A stretch of DNA of 64,000 bases, taken from NCBI RefSeq assembly GCF_019575955.1, contig NZ_CP080575.1, positions 2,542,001 through 2,606,000 on the forward strand, written 5' to 3'. Every line of letters starts with the position of its first letter. The stretch's first letter is position 1. Position numbers and translations under genes: made by a program. Source of the stretch: Nesterenkonia pannonica. Its GTDB lineage: Bacteria; Actinomycetota; Actinomycetes; Actinomycetales; Micrococcaceae. Below, piece after piece: positions 16,895 to 27,696 of the stretch. The notes beneath the pieces are model-generated. The model searched no databases and had not been told where the DNA came from. It saw only the letters and a program-made list of their open reading frames with translations.

Positions 16895-17921
16895 ATGCGC
16901 ATAGGACTGCTGACCTCCGGGGGCGACTGCCCCGGGCTGAACGCCGTGATCCGAGCAGCGGTGCTGCACGGAGAGAAGAGCTTCGCCGATGAGTTCGTGG
17001 GCTTCCGGGGCTGGCGCGGTCTCATCGAGGCCGACTACTTCCCCTCAGCCGCCACGACGTCCGAGGCATCTCGCGCAACGGCGGCACGATTCTCGGCACC
17101 TCCCGGACCCACCCCTACAACCATCCCCAGGGCGGGCCTGAGAACATCATCGCCACCATGAAGGCACACGACGTCGACGCGGTCATCGCTATCGGAGGCG
17201 AAGGCACCCTCGCCGGTGCGAAGCGGCTGGCGGACGACGGTGTTCCCGTGGTGGGCGTGCCCAAGACCATCGACAACGACCTCAAGGCCACCGACTACAC
17301 CTTCGGCTTCGACACGGCGATCAGCATTGCGACGGACGCGATGGACCGGCTGCGCACCACCGGAGAGTCCCACCACCGCGCCATGGTCGCGGAGGTGATG
17401 GGGCGCCACGTCGGATGGATCGCCCTCCACTCGGGCATGGCCGCAGGCGCTCACGCCATCCTCATACCCGAGCAGCGAGTGAGCATGGACCAGATCTGCG
17501 AGTGGACTGAGCAGGTCCACTCGCGCGGCCGCTCGCCGCTGATCGTCGTCGCCGAGGATTCATCCCGGAGGGCGCCGAAGAGGCTCTGGTAAGCAAGGGC
17601 GTCGAGGACTCCGGCCGCCCCCGACTCGGAGGAATCGGAGAGTGGGTGACAGCTCAGCTCGAGGAGCGCACCGGGATCGAGACGCGCAACACCACGCTCG
17701 GACATATTCAGCGCGGCGGAAACCCGACGGGCTACGACCGGGTGCTGGCGACCCGCTTCGGCATGCGCGCCATGGATCTGGTCCACGAGGGCGCCTGGGG
17801 CCACATGGCCTCACTGCGAGGCACAGAGATCCTGAAGGTGAACTTGGAGGAGGCGCTCGACGGGCTCAAAGAGGTGCCGCTCTCGCGATACGAAGAGGCC
17901 AAGATCCTCTTCGGCCGCTGA
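16895..17921 (+). CDS. pfkA: 6-phosphofructokinase
   Basis: Glycolytic phosphofructokinase. Starts [20 protein letters not shown]; nucleotide loop [11 protein letters not shown] and substrate motif PKTIDNDL are visible, then [13 protein letters not shown]. Gly in GGEG with Lys in PKTIDND is the combination seen in the ATP-dependent actinobacterial clade rather than PPi-dependent enzymes (family knowledge). About 342 residues. Frame breaks near 17042 and 17565. Convergent with the YgfZ-like gene, with a short dyad (GACTCGGCGGCCGAGTC) at the junction. Confidence 0.92.
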
Positions 17922-17935
17922 CTCGGCGGCCGAGT

Positions 17936-19106
17936 CAGCGGGGGCGGCCGCGCAGGAAGTCTCCTGCGGACGTCCGACCGCCTGCCCAGCGTCCGGACGA
18001 ACGATCAGCTCCTGCCCTGCGGCGTAGAACACCGGCTCCGGCACCTCTTCTGATCCCTCCTCGGCGGGAGGCTGATCGCGCACCACAAGCTGCGCCTCAG
18101 GGTCGACCTTCCGCTTGACCAGGGCCAAGGCGATAGGACCTGCCTCGTGGTGGCGGGCCACCGAGGTCACTCGCCCGACCGGACGCTCCTGAGCCATGCT
18201 TTCGCGACTGCCTGCATCCTTCGGCGCGAGGACGTCAGCTCCTGGTGCCGGCATCGTGTGCTCGGAGCCGTCAAGGTGCAGGAACACCAGGCGCCGTGGG
18301 GGTGGCCCAGGTTGTGCACCCGCGCGATGGTCTCCTGACCCTTGTAGCACCCCTTGGTCAGGTGCACCGACGTCGGATGAGGTCCAGCTCGTGGGGAATC
18401 GCCTTCGCGTCCACGTCCCAGGCAAGCCGCGGACGCCACGCAGCGACGCGGAGCGCCTCATACGCCCACACGCCCGCGAGGCCTGTTCCGTGCTCAGAGA
18501 GAAGATCTGCGCTGCGCTCAAGCTGCTCGCGGGGCACGACGGTCAGCAGCCAGGACCAGTCTCGGCCGGGGTGCTCCTCCTCGGCCACGGCCGTATAGGG
18601 CTCCGCGCCCGGGGCCAAGTTCGGCCACGGGTCGGCCCACACAGTAAGCGCACCCAGGCTTTCGGGCAGACGAGCGGTGGAGCCCAGCACGGCGAAATCA
18701 GCGCTGCGGTCCGTGATCTCGACCCGAAGCATGAACTTCATCGAGTCCAGCCATTCGGCCAGCTCCGCACCGTGGGAGCCCTCAGTGATGAGCCAGGCAG
18801 TCTCACCATCGTCGGTGATGGCGGGCGCCTGTTCGATGCGGCCGGAGATGTCCAGAAGCAGCAGCTCGGAGGAATCCCCGGCTTCAGGTAGGCGACCTGC
18901 TGAGAGCTCAGCGTGGTCAGCCACGACAGACGGTCCGGCCCAGACACTGTCACCACCGCACAGTGAGACATGTCCACAGCGGCCCGTCCGTCCGCCAGTG
19001 CGCGCTGCTCGGCGACTGGACTGCCGTAATGGGCCGCGACGCCTTCGTCGGGCCCGGAGGCGGCCACCGCGCCGGGACGGTTCAGCAGGGGTGAGGGTGA
19101 AGCCAC
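17936..19106 (-). CDS. ygfZ: Folate-binding YgfZ/GcvT-like protein
   Basis: Related to the glycine-cleavage T protein; YgfZ homologues act in iron-sulfur cluster repair. The signature KGCYKGQETIARVHNLGHPPRR is present with its conserved Cys, after VDMSHCAVVTVSGPDRLSWL. Starts MASPSPLLNRPG at 19106. Frame breaks near 18880, 18375 and 18310. No stop occurs in frame before pfkA; one base in the C run at 17938-17945 would place TGA at 17936. GTAAGC at 18645 (ALTVW) may be another altered site. Confidence 0.82.
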
Positions 19107-19113
19107 TGCTGAA

Positions 19114-19236
19114 TCAGCGCTGACCCTTGTAGAGGCGTGAGAGCACCAAGTAGGCGACGTATCCGATCACCAGGCCTGCCAGAGCGATCAGGCCGATGAA
19201 GAACACCTCAAGTGCAATGATCTGTGCGTCAGTCAT
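19114..19236 (-). CDS. 40-residue membrane protein
   Basis: A small frame starting MTDAQIIALEVFF with one membrane helix (FFIGLIALAGLVIGYVAYLV) and ending SRLYKGQR. It stops 8 bases before the YgfZ-like start and is probably in the same transcript. Unbroken, hydrophobic and with a charged C-terminus. No family recognised. Confidence 0.6.
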   Translation of the reverse strand: MTDAQIIALEVFFIGLIALAGLVIGYVAYLVLSRLYKGQR

Positions 19237-19266
19237 AGCGGTCAGTGTACCGGCTCACACGCGGCA

Positions 19267-19522
19267 CTAGCCCAGCCAGAGTCGCTCGATGACGTAGGCC
19301 GCAGCCCCGGCGCCCAGCGCACCTGCGGCCAGGCCGCCCACCATGGTGAAGGTCCGCTCCAGCCTGCGCGGCCCCGCTCCCCACAGCACCTGGGCAGTGA
19401 CCGCAGCCATGAAGCCCACCGCCAGGACACCTGCAGTCGCCATGGTAGGCTGAACACCGAGAAGCACAGCGGCCGCGACAGCAAGCACCGCGGCGGAGGC
19501 GGCCACAAGCAGGGGTCTTCAT
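19267..19522 (-). CDS. Small membrane protein
   Basis: About 84 residues with three hydrophobic segments (AASAAVLAVAAAVLLGV, GVLAVGFMAAVTAQVLWG, MVGGLAAGALGAGAAAYVI), ending ERLWLG. A clean ATG (19522, MKT) is one base out of frame because of a C run; otherwise the start would be GTG near 19506. Probably the first gene of the run into the 40-residue protein and YgfZ. Confidence 0.6.
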
Positions 19523-19686
19523 CACGGCTCCATCCTGCCAGAGACTCAGGTCACGCCATGGTTATACTCAAGCTCGGACCAGACCGGGCCTTTTTCGTAT
19601 GGCGGACATCGCTGTGCCCGGACCCGTGGCTGCGGTGTAGTGTCGCTGGCCAGAGTGAGTTGTTCCGATGAGTGGAGGGAATGCCG

Positions 19687-20355
19687 ATGGCGCAGGTGCT
19701 TCTGCTCTCTGACTCCCCTGAGGATGCACTGCCGTCGCTGGAACTGCTGAACCACCGGGCTCGACCGTTTCCCGCTGAAGCCTCCTCCATCGTCCGTGCT
19801 CCCACGGTCGACATCACACTGGTGGACGCACGCAGCAACCTCAGCCACGCGCGGTCGCTGTGCCAGCTGCTCAGGTCCTCGATGCTGTCTCCGGTCATCG
19901 TGATCGTCAATGAGGCCGCCCTGCCGACGCTGAACGAATCGTGGCAGGCCGACGACTTCATCCTCACCGGCGCCAGCCCCGGCGAAGTCGATGCCCGCAT
20001 CCGCATGGCCGCCGTGGTCACGCAGGAGGAGGCGCCCGCAAGCGAGATTCGGGCCGGAGCCATCGTCATCGATGAGACGACCTACATGGCCACCATCCAC
20101 GGCAAGCTCCTGAACCTCACGTACAAGGAGTTCGAGCTGCTGAAGCACCTGGCTCTGCACCCGGGGCAGGTCTTCACCCGTGACCGCCTGCTCCATGAGG
20201 TCTGGGGCTATGACTACTTCGGCGGCACGCGCACAGTGGACGTCCATATTCGTAGGCTGCGCTCCAAGCTGGGGCCTGAGCACGAATCGCTGATCGGCAC
20301 TGTGCGCAATGTCGGATACCGGCTGCTGGTCGACAGTGACGCCGACGCCGGGTAA
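19687..20355 (+). CDS. glnR: GlnR-type nitrogen response regulator
   Basis: Orphan OmpR/PhoB-type regulator of actinobacterial nitrogen metabolism. The receiver-like domain (MAQVLLLSDSPEDALPSLEL, DITLVDARSNLSHARSLCQ) keeps the conserved Asp but not the usual acidic cluster; the winged helix (LTYKEFELLKHLALHPGQVF, EVWGYDYFGGTRTVDVHIRR, GTVRNVGYR) is almost identical to Streptomyces GlnR as I recall it. The frame is intact at 222 residues. The ATG at 19687 is chosen because GGAGGGA sits 7 bases upstream; ATG 19681 is possible. Followed by mshD, as in Streptomyces. Expected targets nirB, nasA and narK are in this window. Confidence 0.9.
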   Translation: MAQVLLLSDSPEDALPSLELLNHRARPFPAEASSIVRAPTVDITLVDARSNLSHARSLCQLLRSSMLSPVIVIVNEAALPTLNESWQADDFILTGASPGEVDARIRMAAVVTQEEAPASEIRAGAIVIDETTYMATIHGKLLNLTYKEFELLKHLALHPGQVFTRDRLLHEVWGYDYFGGTRTVDVHIRRLRSKLGPEHESLIGTVRNVGYRLLVDSDADAG

Positions 20356-20373
20356 TCCCACTACCCTGGGGAC

Positions 20374-21333
20374 ATGAGCTCACATGCGCCGCAGATACTC
20401 CCAGCTCTTCTCAATGCGGAACTCGCCGACCAGCTTCTGACGCTCGCTGACGCCGCGCACGCGGCGGACGGCGCAGAGCCGTTCAACGATGAGACGAAGG
20501 CGCAGATCCGGGCCGGAGCACAGGGCGAGCACCCTTCGGCCACAGTGATCGGCGCCTGGTCCGCAGACGGCGCCGGAGGAATGGAGCTCACCGGGGTAGC
20601 GTCGTCCTCCACTCCCGCGCGGAGGTCGGCACGGAGTCCGTGCTTGAACTGGTGGTCCATCCGGAGCAGCGCGGCCGCGGACTCGGGACTGCGCTGATGG
20701 AGCGTCTCTCCTCGGACACGCTCGCCCCGGCGGAAGGCCGCGCCCGGAGAGCCTGGGCCCATGGAGGTCACCCGCTGCTGCGCGGCTCGCCGCTCGGTGG
20801 GACTGGGAGCCTGTCCGAGAGCTGTGGGTCATGCGTCATACCGACCCCGGCAGTCTCCCCGACGCCGCGCTCCCCGACGGCGTGCGCATCAGACGCTTCA
20901 TGCCCGGCCACGACGAGGACGCCCTGCTGCGCGTCAACGCGGCCGCCTTCGCCGATCACCCGGAGCAGGGACGCTTGGACCTTAACGATCTGCGCGCACG
21001 GATGGCAGAGGAGTGGTTCGACCCTGCGGGCCTGCTGATGGCCTGGGAGGACGGTGAGCTGCTGGGGTTCCACTGGACCAAAGTGCCCCTGCGCGACGGC
21101 GCTCCCGGCCCGGTCGGAGAGGTCTACGTGGTCGGCGTATCACCGGATGCCCAGGGACGCGGGCTCGGCAAGCAGCTGACGCTGGCAGGTGTGCAGCACA
21201 TGGCGTCGCAGGGCCGGACGGAGATCATCCTCTACGTGGACGCGGCCAATGCTCCGGCCGTCGGCCTCTACCGCAGGCTGGGCTTCGAGGTGTTCAAAAC
21301 CGACACACAGTATGCCCCGGCTGGTACTTTTGA
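20374..21333 (+). CDS. mshD: Mycothiol synthase
   Basis: Two GNAT acetyltransferase domains; acetylates Cys-GlcN-Ins to make mycothiol, the actinobacterial low-molecular-weight thiol. The first acetyl-CoA loop is [16 protein letters not shown], the second [17 protein letters not shown], followed by [19 protein letters not shown] and TDTQYAP, all typical of MshD. Starts [13 protein letters not shown] 19 bases after glnR. Breaks near 20605 and 20815. In the present frame no stop follows; one extra C in the C run at 21315 gives YAPGWYF and TGA at 21331. Confidence 0.9.
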
Positions 21334-21335
21334 GG

Positions 21336-22360
21336 GTGAACCGTCCGGAGGCCCTGGATCCATCGCCGCTGCTCATGCAATACGTTCCCCGACGCCGCAG
21401 TGCGTCGCTCTCCGACGACGGCACTCAGGCGGAGGTCCTCGCGGCAGGTGCGCTCATCTGGCGCCTGCATCAGGGACAGCTCCAGGTGCTGCTCATCCAT
21501 CGCCCCCGCTACGACGACTGGTCGTTCCCCAAGGGCAAGCTCGACGAGGGTGAGACGCTGCCCGAATGCGCAGTGCGGGAATGTGCTGAGGAAGCATCCG
21601 TCAAGATCCGACTGGGCGTTCCCCTGCCGGTGACGCGGTATGAGATCCAGGGACAGAGCGGCCCCCGCACCAAGGAGGTGTGGTATTGGGCCGCGCAGAT
21701 CATCGACGGCAGGCCCACGCCGGACGGCCAGGAGGCCGATGAGATCCGCTGGGTCACTCCCGAGCAGGCCCGCGGAATGCTCAGCCAGCCCGGGGACCAC
21801 GAGCCCCTGGACGAGCTGCAGCGCCTCTGCGACGAGACCCGGCTCCACACGGTGCCGTTCGTGGTGCTGCGGCATGCGAAGGCAAAGCCGCGCTCATCCT
21901 GGTCCAAGCCGGAGTCGGAGCGCCCGCTGGCCGCCACGGGCAAGCGCCAGGCCAAGACCGTGGAGCAGCTGCTGTCTGCGTGGCGCCCTCGTACCCTGCA
22001 CTGCTCTCCCTGGAAGCGCTGCGCGGAGACGGTCGCCCCTACGTCAAGAAGCACCGCCACCGCATCAAGTACCGCAAGTCGCTCACCGAGAAGCGGGCCG
22101 CTCAGGATCCGGCCAAGACGGCGCGCCGGGTGCGCCGCTCGCTCGAGCTGGTCGTGCCCAGCCTGGTGTGCACGCACCGGCCTGTGCTGCCTCTGGTGCT
22201 GAACGCCCTGGAATCCTGGCTGGATTCGCCCTCGTTGGCGGAAGCGATCCCGAAGGCAGACCCCTACCTGCAGCCGGGCGCGGTTCTCATCGCCCAGCAG
22301 GCGGTCGACTGCGGCGGACGAATCGTCTCCCTTGAGATCTACGAGCCCTACGAGGACTAG
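21336..22360 (+). CDS. NUDIX hydrolase/histidine phosphatase fusion (MutT1-like)
   Basis: The N-terminal NUDIX box is [21 protein letters not shown] (Gly, Glu and two catalytic Glu present), followed by a histidine-phosphatase domain ([14 protein letters not shown] with the catalytic [26 protein letters not shown]). The same fusion occurs in mycobacterial MutT1, which removes 8-oxo-(d)GTP. A frame break near 22035 lies in CCCC before [12 protein letters not shown] 21336 follows the mshD stop directly; ATG 21375 ([10 protein letters not shown]) is the alternative start. Confidence 0.82.
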
Positions 22361-22370
22361 ACTCGTCTGC

Positions 22371-23174
22371 GTGAACGCCATACCCACGCCCTATGAGGAC
22401 CTGCTCGCCGACGTGCTCCACCACGGAGCCCTCAAAGAGGACCGAACCGGCACGGGGACCCGCAGCGTGTTCGGGCGGCAGATCCGGTTCGACCTCTCGG
22501 AGTCTTTCCCGCTGATCACCACTAAGCGGGTCTACTTCAAGGGCGTCGCCCTCGAGCTCCTGTGGTTCCTGCGCGGCGACTCCAGCAGCACCTGGCTGCA
22601 GGAGCGCGGCGTCCGGATCTGGAACGAATGGGCGGACGACGACGGCGAGCTCGGCCCCATCTACGGTGTCCAGTGGCGCTCGTGGTAAGCTCCCGACGGC
22701 ACCAGCATCGATCAGATCGCGCAGGTCGTCGAGCAGATCCGCAGCAGTCCGACTCGCGTCGGCACGTGGTGAGCGCATGGAATCCGGGGCAGATCGATGA
22801 GATGGCGCTGCCCCCTGCCACATCCTGTTCCAGTTCTACGTGGCTGACGGACGGCTCTCCTGCCAGCTGTACCAGCGCAGTGCGGACATGTTCCTGGGTG
22901 TGCCGTTCAACATCGCCAGCTATTCGCTCCTGACGCTCATGGTGGCCCAGCAGACAGGGCTGAAGCCGGGCGAATTCATCTGGTCCGGCGGGGACTGCCA
23001 CATCTATTCGAACCACGTCGAGCAGGTCCAAGAGCAGCTGGAGCGCAGCCCGCGGCCCTACCCGCAGGTGAGACTGGCCCGCAGGCCGGACTCCATCTTC
23101 GACTATGCCTACGAGGACTTCGAGGTCCTCGGCTACGACCCCACCCGGCCATCAGGGCACAGGTCGCCGTATGA
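22371..23174 (+). CDS. thyA: Thymidylate synthase
   Basis: Makes dTMP from dUMP and methylenetetrahydrofolate. Begins at GTG 22371 ([19 protein letters not shown]). Conserved blocks: [37 protein letters not shown] (catalytic Cys follows), [20 protein letters not shown] and [17 protein letters not shown]. At 22686 an in-frame TAA replaces the Pro of the W-P-A-P-D-G motif; GTAAGC reverts to GCCGGC and restores it. Other breaks are near 22760, 22820 and 23140. The TGA at 23172 overlaps the folA ATG. Confidence 0.93.
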
Positions 23175-23714
23175 GGCGCGGCGTCGTGGGAATGATCTGG
23201 GCTCAGACCCCGGAGAGGGTCATCGGCGCCGACGGCGCCATGCCGTGGCACGTGCCCGAGGATCTGGCCTACTTCAAGAGCATCACCGTTACTGTCCCGT
23301 CGTGATGGGCCGACGGACCTGGGATTCCCTGCCGGAGCGCTTCCGGCCTCTGCCGGGGCAGGTCAACATCGTGGTCACTCGCAGCCCGGAGCAGCGAGGC
23401 CGCCTCGCCGGGGAGGGCGCGGTCCCGGCGGACTCGCTGGAGGAGGCCCTGGATGAGGCGCGCGAGCACATCAATGATGCCTCCAGCCTCATCTGGATCA
23501 TGGGCGGCGGCGGCGTCTACGCCGAAGCTGTGGAGAGGGATCTGGCGGATATGGCCAGTGTGACGATCATCGACACTGACGCACCCGGTGATACCTACGC
23601 CCCGGAGCTGCACCCTCCCAGTGGGTCATGGTAAGCAGCGCCCAAGGTGAGGGAAATTGGGACACCTCAGAGTCCGGCGTACGCTACCGATTCGAGACCT
23701 ACCGCAGAGTGTGA
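23171..23714 (+). CDS. folA: Dihydrofolate reductase
   Basis: Regenerates tetrahydrofolate after the ThyA reaction. Starts [19 protein letters not shown]; substrate motif [16 protein letters not shown] and NADPH motif [20 protein letters not shown] are present, and [10 protein letters not shown]. Ends FETYRRV. ATGA overlap with thyA indicates translational coupling. Breaks near 23290 and 23615. GTAAGC at 23633 fits the same altered hexamer. Confidence 0.93.
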
Positions 23715-23759
23715 CCGATGCCCTGCGCGGGCATTCGGGAATTCGCTAAGGTGGGTGGC

Positions 23760-24961
23760 ATGACTTCTGCGCCTGCTGCGTCCGCAGCCACCTCGTCCGT
23801 CGCCGCCGAGACCCCTCCGTGGGGCTGATCGGCTGGCGCGGAATGGTCGGCTCCGTGCTCCTCCAGCGGTTCGTGGACGAGGGAGACTTCGCGCACTTCG
23901 ACCCGGTCTTCTTCTCCACGTCCAACGCGGGCGGGCCCGCACCCGCCTTCGAAAACCTCGAGCCGCAGACGCCGACGCTCCAGGACGCCTACGACGTCGA
24001 CACCCTGCGGAAGCTTCCCATCATCGTCACCGCGCAGGGCGGGGACTACACCAAAGCCGTGTACCCCAAGCTGCGTGAGGCGGGCTGGGACGGCATCTGG
24101 ATCGATGCCGCCTCCACCCTCCGCATGGAGGACTCCAGCATCATCACGCTGGACCCCATCAACCGTGACGTCATCGACGCCAGCCTCGACGCGGGGGTCA
24201 AAGAGTTCATCGGCGGCAACTGCACCGTGTCCTGCATGCTCATGGGACTGGGCGGGCTGTTCAAGGAGGACCTCGTGGAGTGGGGCACCGCGATGACCTA
24301 CCAGGCGGCCTCCGGCGGCGGCGCCCAGCATATGCGGGAGCTGCTGACCCAGTTCGGCGCCCTGAGCAGCGTCGTGGGGGCGGAGCTCGACGACCCTGCC
24401 TCCGCCATCCTGGACATCGACCGCAAGGTGCTGGAGGCCCAGCGCACCGGCGTGGACGCATCCCAGTTCGGCGTCCCGCTGGCCGGGTCGCTGATCCCCT
24501 GGATCGACGCCGACCTCGGCAACGGCGTCGCCAAGGAGGAGTGGAAGGGCGGGGTCGAGACCAACAAGATCCTCGGCCGCGGCGACAGCCTCGCTCCGGG
24601 CGTCGAGCGCCGCGGGGACGCCGTTCCCTTCGACTCGCTCTGCGTCCGCGTCGGCGCCCTGCGCTCCCACTCCCAGGCGCTGACCCTCAAGCTCCGGGAG
24701 GACCTCTCCGTGGAGGAGATCGAGTCGATCATCGACAAGGGCACAGAATACTCCCGGGTCATCCCGAATGAGAAGGAGGCCACGGTGGCCGGGCTGACAC
24801 CCGTGGCGGCCACCGGTGAGCTGACGATCCCGGTCGGGCGCATCCGCAAGCTGGAGATGGGGCCCGAGTACATCAGCGCCTTCACGGTGGGCGATCAGCT
24901 TCTCTGGGGCGCGGCTGAGCCGCTGCGCCGTATGCTGCTGATCAGCGTCGGGAAGCTCTGA
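23760..24961 (+). CDS. asd: Aspartate-semialdehyde dehydrogenase (long enterobacterial type)
   Basis: Reduces aspartyl phosphate in the diaminopimelate/Thr/Met pathway. Contains [36 protein letters not shown], catalytic Cys in [37 protein letters not shown] and [13 protein letters not shown]. These match the roughly 370-residue E. coli/Vibrio-type Asd rather than the shorter type common in Gram-positives. The start [13 protein letters not shown] (23760) is separated from the body by a break near 23818. A 25-residue N-terminal extension precedes the usual start. Convergent with murB. Confidence 0.93.
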
Positions 24962-24970
24962 GCGGCCGCG

Positions 24971-26085
24971 TCAGAGGTCGCAGCCGACCAGCACCGGCTC
25001 CGGGTGCAGATCGATGCCGAAGGCGTCCCGCACCCGGTCCCGGGCAGCCTGAGCGACGGTGAGCATATCTGCGGCGGTGGCCGATCCCCGGTTGGTCACC
25101 GCGAGTGTGTGCTTCGTGGAGAGTGAGGCGCGTCCGTCCGTCAGCTCCGCACCGAATCCGCGACCGGCGCCGGCATGCTCGATGAGCCACGCCGCCGACA
25201 GTTTGACCATCGGCTCGTCGGCTTCGTCGTGCCCGGCCGGAAACCTCGGGGCCTCCTCCGGCACACCGGCGGCGTCCGACGCACGGAGAATGGGGTTGGT
25301 GAAGAAGGAGCCGGTGGACCACGTGTCGTGGTCCTGCGGATCCAGGACCATTCCCTTGGAGCCTCTCAGCTCCAGCACCTTCTCCCGGACCTCGCGCAGG
25401 CCGGTGCGGCGCTCCTCGGGGAAGGTTGGGGTCCATGCCCAGCTGGCGGGCAAGCTCGGCATAGCGCACGGGGCGGACAGCGGGCGTCCCGGCGCGTGGT
25501 GAAGGCGGAAGCGGACTTCGACCACCACATAGCGCGGCGACCCGAGGATCGTCTCCCTCTTGAGCAGCGAGTCCCGGTAGCCGAACTTCAGGTCCTCGTT
25601 GGTCAGGGTGATGCGCTCATCCTCCACACGGTCCCAGGCTGTGACGTCGAGGATGGTCTGCGAGACGTCGGTGCCGTATGCGCCCACGTTCTGAACCGGC
25701 GATGCGCCGACGGTTCCCAGGATGCCCGAGAGCGCCTCAAGCCCGCGGAGACCCCGGTCCACGGTCCATGCCACCAGCGCCTCCCAGGAGTGCCCTGCGG
25801 CGACTGTGACGATGACGGCGTCGTCCTCGGCGGAGCTGTCCGGGGCTGCGCTGATGCCCGAGAACGCCAGCTGGAGCACGGTTCCGTCGAATCCCTCATC
25901 GGAGACGAGGAGGTTGGAGCCGCCTCCGAGGACCAGGAGGGTGTCACGTCCTGCGGCGCGATCAGCGTCACTGGGCAGGTGGTGCTCTCGGAGCACGGCA
26001 AGCGCCAGCTGGTCGGAGTACGCGGTGACCCACTCCCCGCGCTGCCTCCGACCCGGGCAGTCGTGTGGTGGGCGAATGTCTTCAT
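24971..26085 (-). CDS. murB: UDP-N-acetylenolpyruvoylglucosamine reductase
   Basis: FAD enzyme making UDP-MurNAc for peptidoglycan. Starts MKTFAHHTTARVGGSA (ATG 26085; GTG 26091 also possible). FAD-site motifs VLGGGSNLLVSDEGFDG and GILGTVGASPVQNVGAYGTD, then FGYRDSLLK, and catalytic region WSTGSFFTNPIL with SAAWLIEHAG. Breaks near 26035 and a compensating pair around 25425-25500. Length about 371 residues, as in actinobacteria. Confidence 0.94.
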
Positions 26086-26106
26086 CGGCACTGACCCTAC
26101 CGGAGG

Positions 26107-26844
26107 CTACTGCTCGGAGAGAGGGTTCAGAACCCGTCGGAGGAAGTCCTGTGTGCGAGGCTGCTCCGGCGCTCCGATGACCTGGGCCGCCGAGCCCTCC
26201 TCCACCACGACGCCCTGGTCCATGAAGACGACGCGATCGGCCACTTCGCGCGCGAAGCCCATCTCGTGGGTGACCACAATCATGGTCATCCCGGCCTGCG
26301 CCAGCTGACGCATGATGGCCAGCACGTCACCCACCGTCTCTGGGTCAAGAGCTGAGGTGGGCTCATCGAAGAGCATCAGGGAGGGTTTCATCGTCAGCGC
26401 CCTAGCGATGGCTACGCGCTGCTGCTGACCGCCGGAGAGCTGATCAGGGCGTCGCTCCGACAGGTGCTTCAGACCGACCTTCTCCAGCTGCTCCATCGCG
26501 TCGGACTCAGCCTGGGCCTTCGAGGCCCTGAGCACCTTCCGCGGAGTGATGGTGCAGTTGTCCAGCACGCTCAGATGAGGAAAGAGGTTGAACTGCTGGA
26601 AGACCATGCCGATCTCGCGACGCATCGCGTCGAGGTTGACGTCAGGGTGCGTGGCGGTGTGCTGCCCCACCGTGATCTGCCCGGCGTTCGGCTCCTCGAG
26701 GCGGTTCACACAGCGCAGGAGCGTGGACTTGCCGGATCCGGAGGCGCCGATGAGGCACACCACCTCGCCCGGCTCCACCCGCATGCTGATGCCCTTGAGC
26801 ACCTCGTTGTCGCCGAATGACTTGTGAAGATCCTCGATGGTCAC
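26107..26844 (-). CDS. Polar amino-acid ABC transporter ATPase
   Basis: Intact 245-residue ATPase of the GlnQ/GluA class. Walker [11 protein letters not shown]-loop [13 protein letters not shown], signature [15 protein letters not shown], Walker B LMLFDEP, H-loop [11 protein letters not shown]. The start is GTG at 26844; an upstream ATG ([12 protein letters not shown], about 26885) is cut off by a break near a CTTAC string and may be the true start. Follows the permease directly, minus strand. Confidence 0.93.
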   Translation of the reverse strand: MTIEDLHKSFGDNEVLKGISMRVEPGEVVCLIGASGSGKSTLLRCVNRLEEPNAGQITVGQHTATHPDVNLDAMRREIGMVFQQFNLFPHLSVLDNCTITPRKVLRASKAQAESDAMEQLEKVGLKHLSERRPDQLSGGQQQRVAIARALTMKPSLMLFDEPTSALDPETVGDVLAIMRQLAQAGMTMIVVTHEMGFAREVADRVVFMDQGVVVEEGSAAQVIGAPEQPRTQDFLRRVLNPLSEQ

Positions 26845-26881
26845 GTAAGTGGCGTCTCCGGCGTGAGATTCGCGCTCGCGC

Positions 26882-27691
26882 TCATGCCTTGACCTTCTTT
26901 CGCCGTGTCGGCCTGGAGCCGCGGGTCTCCATACGTCGGGCCAGCAGGCTCAGCGGAATAGTGATGAGCAGATAGCAGAAGCTTACCACGACGAGGGGCG
27001 TCAGACCTGCCTGGTACATGTTGATGCCGTCGCGGCCCATCTTGGTCAGCTCCGCCGCGCTGCCCGCCATACCGACCACGAAGATGAGCGAGGAGTCCTT
27101 GGTGAGCAGGATGGCCTCGTTGGTCAGCGGCGGGAGGACGATCCGGAACGCCTGCGGAATCTGGATGGTCACCATGGCGCGCCATGCGGGCATGCCCAGA
27201 GCTCGGGCCGCCTCCACCTGGCCCTTGGGCACCGCCTGCAGCCCGGCGCGCAGCGTCTCAGCGATATACGCGGACCCCACGATGGCCAGTGCTGACGAGG
27301 CGACCTGGAGGGTCGAGAGGTTCCAGCCGAATGCCAGGGAGGCGCCGAAGCCCAAGGCGATGAACACCAGGATGGCGGGGATTCCGCGGAAGAACTCGAT
27401 GTAGGCGGTGGCCAGCCAGCGGTACACGGGGAATGTGGCCAGCCGCATGAGTGCCAGCACGGTTCCGCCGAGCAGTCCGAAGACGAACCCGAAGAACGTG
27501 TACTGCAGGGTGTTGACCAGTCCGACCGTGAAGATCTCCGGGAACATCGGGAGCACAGGCTCGACGTTGAAGAAGCTCTGCCCGATCGCCGTCCAGTTGA
27601 CGACGAGGGCCAGAACGACGACGACCAGGGCGAAGAGCCCAGCCTGGATGCCCAGGCTGATGCGCTGCCTGGTCCGGTTGGAGAGGTCCAT
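26882..27691 (-). CDS. Polar amino-acid ABC transporter permease
   Basis: Intact 269-residue inner-membrane permease of the His/Glu/Gln/Arg family. Several helices ([36 protein letters not shown]) and the EAA loop [17 protein letters not shown] that docks on the ATPase. Begins [14 protein letters not shown], 6 bases after the binding-protein stop. GCTTAC at 26981 (VVVSF) is a likely altered GCCGGC (VVAGF). Confidence 0.93.
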   Translation of the reverse strand: MDLSNRTRQRISLGIQAGLFALVVVVLALVVNWTAIGQSFFNVEPVLPMFPEIFTVGLVNTLQYTFFGFVFGLLGGTVLALMRLATFPVYRWLATAYIEFFRGIPAILVFIALGFGASLAFGWNLSTLQVASSALAIVGSAYIAETLRAGLQAVPKGQVEAARALGMPAWRAMVTIQIPQAFRIVLPPLTNEAILLTKDSSLIFVVGMAGSAAELTKMGRDGINMYQAGLTPLVVVSFCYLLITIPLSLLARRMETRGSRPTRRKKVKA

Positions 27692-27696
27692 ACGGA

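Noticed and set aside
17922-17940. GACTCGGCGGCCGAGTC dyad as a strong terminator between pfkA and ygfZ
   Set aside because: The stem has almost no loop and no T run; it is noted but not called.
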